From JACKPD01 sp034003145 (lineage in GTDB: Bacteria; Spirochaetota; Spirochaetia; CADAEX01), in assembly GCA_034003145.1 (NCBI GenBank), contig JAVEZE010000061.1, forward strand, positions 1 through 14,766: a DNA stretch of 14,766 nt, read 5' to 3'. Positions 7,030-12,107 of the stretch are shown piece after piece. The translations under genes were made by a program, and so were the position numbers. The notes beneath the pieces are model-generated. The model did not search any database and had not been told where the DNA came from. It saw only the letters and a list, made by a program, of their open reading frames with translations. The number at the start of each line of letters is the position of its first letter. The stretch's first letter is position 1.

Positions 7030-7881
7030 ATGAAACTGCTGTTTTTCGTAAGAAATATTGTAATAAATGAAAAAAACAAAGCAAATGTCACAAAAATTTC
7101 CCATGATTTTCATGAAATTCTATACTGTACAGAAAGTAATTCTCAAAGTATAACAGCGGGTGATTTGTTGTTTTATCCGGCAGGACAGGAGCACTGCATC
7201 AGTTATGAAAAGGGGAATGAAATAAGACTGTATCAATTATATTTTTCGGAAGAGCTTTTTTCCGCATCTGTCAATATTGAAAAAGAGGCTCTTTTCATAC
7301 TTGGGCAGATCAAGCTTTATCTTAAAAAAGGGAATTTGCTCAGGCTCTCCCGCATAGGCTCAGAGAGGATATTAAAGCTTTTTGAAAGCATGAGATGGGA
7401 GTTTACAAAGCGGTACAGGGGTTATTCCTGGACAATAAGGCTTAAACTTATAGAGCTGCTTGTTACTGTAATAAGGGACAGGGAGTTCAAGATTCCGATA
7501 AGGGGAGAGATGGGGAAACCGCTTTCCAACAGCCATATACAGGATGTGCTTATGTATCTGGAAGCTGATTACATGAACAGGATTACGATTGAAAATGTAC
7601 TGCAGTTTTCACCTTTGAGCAGAAGCCATTTTCACGCTTTATTCAAAAAAGAAACTGGTGAAACATTTATCGGATATCTTAATAAACTCAGGTGCGAGAA
7701 AGCGGGAGAGATGCTTGTCACCACAGATGAGACTGTCCTTGATATATCTTTTAAAGCAGGGTTCAACAACTTAAGCCATTTCTGCCATACGTTTAAAGAG
7801 ATAAAAGGAATGCCTCCGACAAAGTTCAGGTCGCAGGCAGCGGTCAGGCAGGGAGTATCTGCCAAAACAACTCCGGCATGA
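7030..7881 (+). CDS. AraC/XylS family transcriptional regulator
   Basis: This 283-residue cytoplasmic regulator has an N-terminal cupin-like sensing half (FHEILYC near 27-33, then AGDLLFYPAGQEHCI at about 43-57). Its C-terminal half is an AraC double helix-turn-helix from about residue 166. The second HTH shows the family signature: DISFKAGFNNLSHFCHTFKEIKGMPPTKFR at about 238-267. By family it would bind DNA in response to a small ligand, which cannot be named. A TAA in frame at 7018-7020 makes ATG 7030 the first possible start. No Shine-Dalgarno site precedes it. It is divergent from fabF and converges with the MFS gene (8-base gap), so either could be a target. Confidence 0.9.
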   Translation: MKLLFFVRNIVINEKNKANVTKISHDFHEILYCTESNSQSITAGDLLFYPAGQEHCISYEKGNEIRLYQLYFSEELFSASVNIEKEALFILGQIKLYLKKGNLLRLSRIGSERILKLFESMRWEFTKRYRGYSWTIRLKLIELLVTVIRDREFKIPIRGEMGKPLSNSHIQDVLMYLEADYMNRITIENVLQFSPLSRSHFHALFKKETGETFIGYLNKLRCEKAGEMLVTTDETVLDISFKAGFNNLSHFCHTFKEIKGMPPTKFRSQAAVRQGVSAKTTPA

Positions 7882-7889
7882 AATTGATA

Positions 7890-9167
7890 TCATGATAATA
7901 CATCAGAGCCGGTTTTCTTTTCCAGCTTTTCAAGCTTTTTCAATATGCCGAGGCACCCAATCCCTGATAAAAACACAAACAAAAGTAAAGCAGCTGTAAA
8001 CCGCGGGTTTAAGGCTGACATCATCCCCGCCAGGTAGCTGAAAGGGGCAGTTCCGCCGTATATAACTGCGTAAACAATAGACATGGTTTTTGCCCTGTGG
8101 TTATCATCAACCTGATTTGCGAAATAGCTGTTGATAAACGGGGTAACAACTGCATAACCGGCAGCTCCGATAATTGTTGAAATCATTGCAAACAAAAAAC
8201 TGCCATGAGGGGCAGCAAGAAGAATTCCATAGCTTAATATCAATACAATAAACCCAAAAAGGAGGGGTTTTTTGGGGTCGCCCCTGCCGAGTGAAGGCAT
8301 GATAAAAATATAGATAAAAAGGACAATTGCCGAGGTTACAGCCGGAAAAACCGCAAGGTCGGCCTGGGGAAGGCCGATGCCCCGGTTAAGGATAATTCCA
8401 AGAAAAATATTTTTAAGCTGTATGTGGATGTTGTTAAGAAGAACCAGTATAAAAGCAACAAGGGCTGCCGGGTTTGTGACAAGAAGGCGGATCGCGACAG
8501 GGTATTGCCTGAATGTCCGGGATACTGTATATCTTTTTGATTCTTCAATCTTTATGAGCCCTGTTCTTGTTTCAGTTGTCAGTTTATGTCTTGTTAAAAT
8601 CATTGTTGTCATTGATACAAAGGCGAAAAGGTACAGCGCCCTTACAGTTGGAACAAGTGAAAATCTCAATATAAGCCATCCAGCGAAAGGGGCGAAAAAA
8701 CCTGCCAGAATATTAGCGATCTCAACCCATGAGTAAATATGAACCCGCTCCTCTGCCTTTGCGTCTTCAATCATCAGGCAGTTCCAGGAGTTCTGTACAA
8801 TCCTTACAGTCGCGTTCAGGATTGCCGCGATCATAAAATAATGGATATTCTGTGCCGCTGCCCAGATCAGGGTCGGTAAAGTCCAGGCAGTTATATCGAA
8901 TATCAAAGAAGTGAGCCGTCTTCCTAATCTGTCAGTAATAAACCCGCCGGTAAGGGCGAAAATCATCTGGAATGTAAGGCCTGCAGCAGAAACAAGGCCT
9001 ATCTCTTTATTGGTAAGGCCGAGTGCAAGCATATAAAGCGATGCATAGGTTATATAGAGATTGAATGGAATACCCCAAAGCGGTTCAAGAACAACGCAGG
9101 ACCTGGTATTCGGGTTAAACTCTTTAAGTGTGCGGAAAGGCACCAGTATTTTATTTTTTAATGACAT
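7890..9167 (-). CDS. Major facilitator superfamily (MFS) transporter
   Basis: This 425-residue inner-membrane protein has about 12 hydrophobic helices in two halves, split by a charged loop near residues 200-225 (RHKLTTETRTGLIKIEESKR). The MFS motif A appears as GGFITDRLGRRLTS between helices 2 and 3 (about 74-87). A partial echo, SLGRGDPKKP, sits in the second half. The tail is charged and Lys-rich (KKLEKLEKK). It is a secondary carrier or efflux pump; the substrate cannot be deduced. ATG at 9167 is preceded by AGGA with a 5-base gap. It runs divergently from the epimerase-like gene with a 121-base shared upstream region, and ends 8 bases from the AraC-type gene. Confidence 0.9.
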   Translation of the reverse strand: MSLKNKILVPFRTLKEFNPNTRSCVVLEPLWGIPFNLYITYASLYMLALGLTNKEIGLVSAAGLTFQMIFALTGGFITDRLGRRLTSLIFDITAWTLPTLIWAAAQNIHYFMIAAILNATVRIVQNSWNCLMIEDAKAEERVHIYSWVEIANILAGFFAPFAGWLILRFSLVPTVRALYLFAFVSMTTMILTRHKLTTETRTGLIKIEESKRYTVSRTFRQYPVAIRLLVTNPAALVAFILVLLNNIHIQLKNIFLGIILNRGIGLPQADLAVFPAVTSAIVLFIYIFIMPSLGRGDPKKPLLFGFIVLILSYGILLAAPHGSFLFAMISTIIGAAGYAVVTPFINSYFANQVDDNHRAKTMSIVYAVIYGGTAPFSYLAGMMSALNPRFTAALLLFVFLSGIGCLGILKKLEKLEKKTGSDVLS

Positions 9168-9262
9168 CTTTATCCTGTTTAATTCTGTAATAAAGCCTTA
9201 TAAACCCAATACAGATTTCTTTTACATTATTGATTTATATACCAAAAAAGAACAAGGGAGAT

Positions 9263-9268
9263 TATAAT
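9263..9268 (+). promoter_or_regulatory. -10 element of the epimerase-like gene
   Basis: A perfect TATAAT lies 20 bases before the ATG. No good -35 is seen at 16-18 bases. Transcription would begin near 9275, giving a leader of about 14 bases that just includes the AGGAGG at 9277-9282. Confidence 0.4.
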
Positions 9269-9288
9269 GTATTTACAGGAGGAATGAC

Positions 9289-10158
9289 ATGCCTACAATT
9301 AAAACAGATAAAATTGAAATTTCCGCGAAAACAAAGGGAGCTGAACTTACAAGCATAAAAAGCAAGGACGGGACTGAATACCTGTGGCAGGCAGATCCTG
9401 CATTCTGGCCAAAACACTCTCCCCTTCTTTTTCCAATTATTGGAAGCATTCCGGATAAAAGCTATGAATTTGAGGGAAAAACTTATCCTCTTGAGAATCA
9501 TGGATTTATCTGGACTAAAGAATTTAAACTTGTTGAGGAAAAATCAGATTATATCAGGTTTGAAATTACAGAGAGCGAAGAGACACTTGCGATTTATCCG
9601 TTCCGTTTTACATTGTCAGTTGGTTACAGGGTAAAAGGGGATACCCTTTCAGTTGAATACCTGGTAAAAAACAGCGATTCAAAAACAATATACTTTTCCA
9701 TTGGCGCCCACCCCGGGTTCAAAGTACCAGCGGATGAAAGCGATAAAAAAGAAGATTATGATATTCTTTTCAAGAAAAAAGAGACTGTTAAAAGATATTT
9801 TCTTAACAAGGACAACCTGTTAAGCGGTGAATCGGAAATGTTTCTTGATAAAAGCGACTGGGTATCAGTTAAAAAAGAGCTTTTTGACAAAGGGGCAATT
9901 GTACTCAAAGATCACAAGTCAAGAAGCGTTTCCCTTAAAAGCAGGAAATCAGGCCGTTTTGTAAAACTTGACTTTAAAGGATTTCCATGTCTCGGCATAT
10001 GGTCGCCAAAGGGAGATGCTCCGTTTATATGTATTGAGCCATGGTACGGGGTTATGCCGCTGGCAGGCTCTTCTCCTGACATAACAAAAAAAGAAGGGAT
10101 TATAGCGCTTGAAAAAGGGAAGGTTTTCTCTTCTGTCTACAATATTACTGTCGGATAA
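9289..10158 (+). CDS. Aldose 1-epimerase family protein (LacX-like)
   Basis: This 289-residue member of the galactose mutarotase-like fold interconverts the alpha and beta anomers of a sugar or sugar phosphate in the cytoplasm. The LacX-type pattern is clear: GAELTSIKSKDGTEYLW at 17-33, PLLFPIIG at 45-52, the catalytic-type His71 in ENHGF, YPFRF at 103-107, His141 in SIGAHPGF, and Glu250 in ICIEPWYG, the usual general base. The length fits the family. The start is well set: AGGAGG 6 bases before ATG. No sugar-use operon surrounds it, so its sugar is unknown. It is separated from the next gene by 113 bases that hold another promoter-like box. Confidence 0.92.
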   Translation: MPTIKTDKIEISAKTKGAELTSIKSKDGTEYLWQADPAFWPKHSPLLFPIIGSIPDKSYEFEGKTYPLENHGFIWTKEFKLVEEKSDYIRFEITESEETLAIYPFRFTLSVGYRVKGDTLSVEYLVKNSDSKTIYFSIGAHPGFKVPADESDKKEDYDILFKKKETVKRYFLNKDNLLSGESEMFLDKSDWVSVKKELFDKGAIVLKDHKSRSVSLKSRKSGRFVKLDFKGFPCLGIWSPKGDAPFICIEPWYGVMPLAGSSPDITKKEGIIALEKGKVFSSVYNITVG

Positions 10159-10177
10159 GGTTTAGACTGCCGCAAAC

Positions 10178-10226
10178 TGCGCAATACAAATCAGGTTATA
10201 TCACATTTTGCATTCTGTCTTGCGCA
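10178..10226. repeat. Spaced 7-bp inverted repeat upstream of ogt
   Basis: TGCGCAA at 10178-10184 and TTGCGCA at 10220-10226 are perfect reverse complements with centres 42 bases apart, close to four helical turns. The right arm ends 8 bases before the TATAAT of the methyltransferase gene. This could be a looping operator pair, or chance. Confidence 0.3.
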
Positions 10227-10234
10227 CTCAAATA

Positions 10235-10240
10235 TATAAT
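10235..10240 (+). promoter_or_regulatory. -10 element of the methyltransferase gene
   Basis: A perfect TATAAT lies 32 bases before the ATG, inside ATATATAATG. No convincing -35 box is at 16-18 bases; the region there reads ATTCTG or TTCTGT. GGAG lies 11 bases before the start codon. Confidence 0.4.
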
Positions 10241-10271
10241 GCCTCAGGCAGAAACTGGAGATGTAAAATAA

Positions 10272-10742
10272 ATGAATATTTTTTTTCACAAAACAATACT
10301 TGGAAAAATTGGGATAGCAGAGGAGTCAGGTAAGATCAAATATCTGCTTTTTGAAAATCATAAAACCATACCTGATGCTGAAATAAAGGAGACTGGTGTT
10401 ATCAGGGAAGCATTTAATCAGCTTGATGCCTACTTTAAAGGCAATTTAAGGGTTTTCACCCTCCCTCTTGATCCTGACGGGACAGATTATATGAAAAAAA
10501 TCTGGAACCTTCTTGAAAAAATACCGTATGGGGAAACCGCAAGCTACAGGGATATAGCTGCCGCATCAGGTAATGATAAAGCAGCAAGGGCAGTAGGGCT
10601 TGCCAACAACAGAAATCCTGTTCCTGTTTTTATTCCATGCCACAGGGTAATAGGAAGCAGCGGCGATCTGGTCGGATACGGAGGAGGCCTTGATATCAAA
10701 AAAAAGCTTCTTGATCTTGAAAAGAATAATCTCAGCAGCTAA
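10272..10742 (+). CDS. ogt: Methylated-DNA-[protein]-cysteine S-methyltransferase
   Basis: This 156-residue DNA repair protein transfers the alkyl group from O6-alkylguanine in DNA to its own cysteine in a single suicidal step. The active site is IPCHRVIG with Cys123. The helix-turn-helix region that flips the base precedes it: PYGETASYRDIA (85-96), then ARAVGLANNRNP with Arg106 as the arginine finger. The C-terminal GYGGGLDIKKKLLDLE is typical. An N-terminal half of about 70 residues is poorly conserved, as usual, and there is no Ada zinc domain. ATG at 10272 has a weak GGAG 11 bases upstream. It ends in a strong hairpin. The symbol could equally be given as mgmT; ogt fits the short, Ada-free form. 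Confidence 0.93.
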   Translation: MNIFFHKTILGKIGIAEESGKIKYLLFENHKTIPDAEIKETGVIREAFNQLDAYFKGNLRVFTLPLDPDGTDYMKKIWNLLEKIPYGETASYRDIAAASGNDKAARAVGLANNRNPVPVFIPCHRVIGSSGDLVGYGGGLDIKKKLLDLEKNNLSS

Positions 10743-10781
10743 AAAAAAGCAGAAGAATTCTACAGTGTCATCTGCTTTTTT
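10743..10781. terminator. Bidirectional intrinsic terminator between ogt and the polA operon
   Basis: AAAAAAGCAGA (10743-10753) and TCTGCTTTTTT (10771-10781) form a perfect 11-bp inverted repeat around a 17-base loop. T tracts appear on whichever strand is read. It starts directly after the ogt stop and lies 41 bases beyond the SPOR gene stop on the other strand. TCATCTGCTTTTT occurs twice in tandem at 10768-10780 and 10782-10794. Confidence 0.75.
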
Positions 10782-10822
10782 CATCTGCTTTTTATATCTG
10801 CTGCAGCAGCCTTAAAGCTACC

Positions 10823-11515
10823 CTATCTCATCACCTGCACCTGTGATATGTAGCTTTGCGAAAATCCGTCTATATCCTTAACCCAGTAAAGGAATTTCTC
10901 TGCCTCTTCCTTTGCCGGATACGCTCCTACCCTTACCCTGTAAAAGGTTTTGCTGTCAACAAGTTTTGTCTGAAGAGTAGCGCTAAAACCTTTTGAAGCC
11001 AAAAGCTTTCTGGCTTCTTCCGCTTTTGTCCTGGATGAAAATGATCCTGCCTGAATCCAGTATTCTGTAACTTTCTTTGGAGAAGGAGGAGCCGGTTTTT
11101 TCACTGCTGCGGGGGCAGGTTTAACAGGAGCCGGAGCAGGCGGCGATACAGCTGTCTCTTTTGGAGCGGCAGCCGGTTCTGCTTTTTTTACATTAAGTGT
11201 AACTACAGCGGAATCTGCTTCTTTAACATCATTAAAAGGAACTTCATCCTTTCCAAGGCCTTCTCCGTAAATTACAATAAAATCCTCATTACCTTCAGAA
11301 GAACCAGCTGTTTCGGTTTCTACAACACCTGGATATTCTTCGCTTGATCTTGCCCATTCCACAGGATCAAAACTACCTGAATTCAGATCTTTTCCGGATG
11401 ATACAAGGGCGCTGTCTTGAGTTGAAGGCCCAAATACAAAAAGAATAGTTCCTAGCACTGCAAGGAGCAGTACCGCAACCGAAAGAATAATCCATAATAT
11501 TTTTTGCTGTTCCAT
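10823..11515 (-). CDS. Membrane-anchored SPOR-domain protein
   Basis: This 230-residue protein has a short cytoplasmic MEQQK, one transmembrane helix (about 5-30), an acidic region, a Pro/Ala/Lys-rich flexible linker (about 111-148) and a C-terminal SPOR domain (about 149-228) containing YWIQAGSFSSRTKAEEARKL and FYRVRVGAYPAKEEAEKF. SPOR domains bind peptidoglycan stripped of stem peptides, typically at division sites, so it probably acts in the periplasm in cell-wall remodelling or division. The longer frame starts with TTG at 11539 inside coaE. I prefer ATG 11515, 7 bases after the coaE stop, with AAGGA (within the coaE end) about 12 bases before it. It is the last gene of the polA-coaE operon. 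It resembles FtsN or DedD in architecture only. Confidence 0.88.
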   Translation of the reverse strand: MEQQKILWIILSVAVLLLAVLGTILFVFGPSTQDSALVSSGKDLNSGSFDPVEWARSSEEYPGVVETETAGSSEGNEDFIVIYGEGLGKDEVPFNDVKEADSAVVTLNVKKAEPAAAPKETAVSPPAPAPVKPAPAAVKKPAPPSPKKVTEYWIQAGSFSSRTKAEEARKLLASKGFSATLQTKLVDSKTFYRVRVGAYPAKEEAEKFLYWVKDIDGFSQSYISQVQVMR

Positions 11516-11522
11516 ATAGGTT

Positions 11523-12107
11523 TTATTTCCTTGAATCAATTAATTTTAAAACCCTATCGACACTGGAAACTATTTTTTCTACATTTCCAGAGTTGTTTAT
11601 ATTATAAGTATCGACATCTTTTCTTGTTAGATTAGATTTGAGCTTCCTTTGAGTGATAATTCTGTCCAAAACTGCTCCCGGAGGAAGCTGGTCCCTCATC
11701 AGGGCCCTTTCAACCCTTTTTAAAAGAGGAGCTATTACCCATACCACAATATCGCAAAAGCGGTGAAGCCCCATCTGGGCAAGGATGGCGGCGTTTATAA
11801 GGATATTCTTCCCCTTGTTATCTTCAATCAGTTTTTTTACCATCAGTGTCATTTCCGGATGAACAATTTTTTCAAGAATGTGTTTCATTTCCCTGCTTTT
11901 AAAAACAATCTTTCCAAGAGCTGCCCTGTTGACTTTTCCTTCTTTTATTACTGAACTTCCAAAAGCTTTTTCAATTTCATCCTTTTTAAGATCAAGCGCT
12001 GCATGCCCGAGTTTGTCAACTTCAATATGATAATATCCTCTTCTCTCAAATTCTGCAGCTACAGAGTTTTTTCCTGAACAATACTTACCTGTTATTCCAA
12101 CAATCAT
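11523..12107 (-). CDS. coaE: Dephospho-CoA kinase
   Basis: This 194-residue P-loop kinase phosphorylates the 3'-hydroxyl of dephospho-CoA with ATP, the last step of coenzyme A synthesis, in the cytoplasm. The Walker A is GITGKYCSGKNS (4-15, Lys13). The acidic dephospho-CoA contact is around EVDKLGH (Asp31), and KIVHPEM is the conserved VHP box. A WVIAPLLKRVERALMRD segment corresponds to the family's V-x-A-P-x-x-x-Q-x-x-R-x-x-x-R region, with Lys/Arg variation. IITQRKLKS then fits the lid and adenine region. The Walker A has KYC and N where the usual form is GIG and S. The ATG overlaps the polA stop by one base as TGATG, so it is probably translated by coupling to polA. Confidence 0.92.
   Translation of the reverse strand: MIVGITGKYCSGKNSVAAEFERRGYYHIEVDKLGHAALDLKKDEIEKAFGSSVIKEGKVNRAALGKIVFKSREMKHILEKIVHPEMTLMVKKLIEDNKGKNILINAAILAQMGLHRFCDIVVWVIAPLLKRVERALMRDQLPPGAVLDRIITQRKLKSNLTRKDVDTYNINNSGNVEKIVSSVDRVLKLIDSRK

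Noticed and set aside
10798..10809. 12-bp palindrome CTGCTGCAGCAG
   Set aside because: It is a simple CTG/CAG run between a terminator and a gene end, with no loop or T tract and no regulatory context.
11516..11539. TTG-initiated extension of the SPOR gene overlapping coaE
   Set aside because: The extra eight residues are polar, not family-like, and overlap the coaE end. ATG 11515 gives the classic short cytoplasmic head plus a transmembrane helix.
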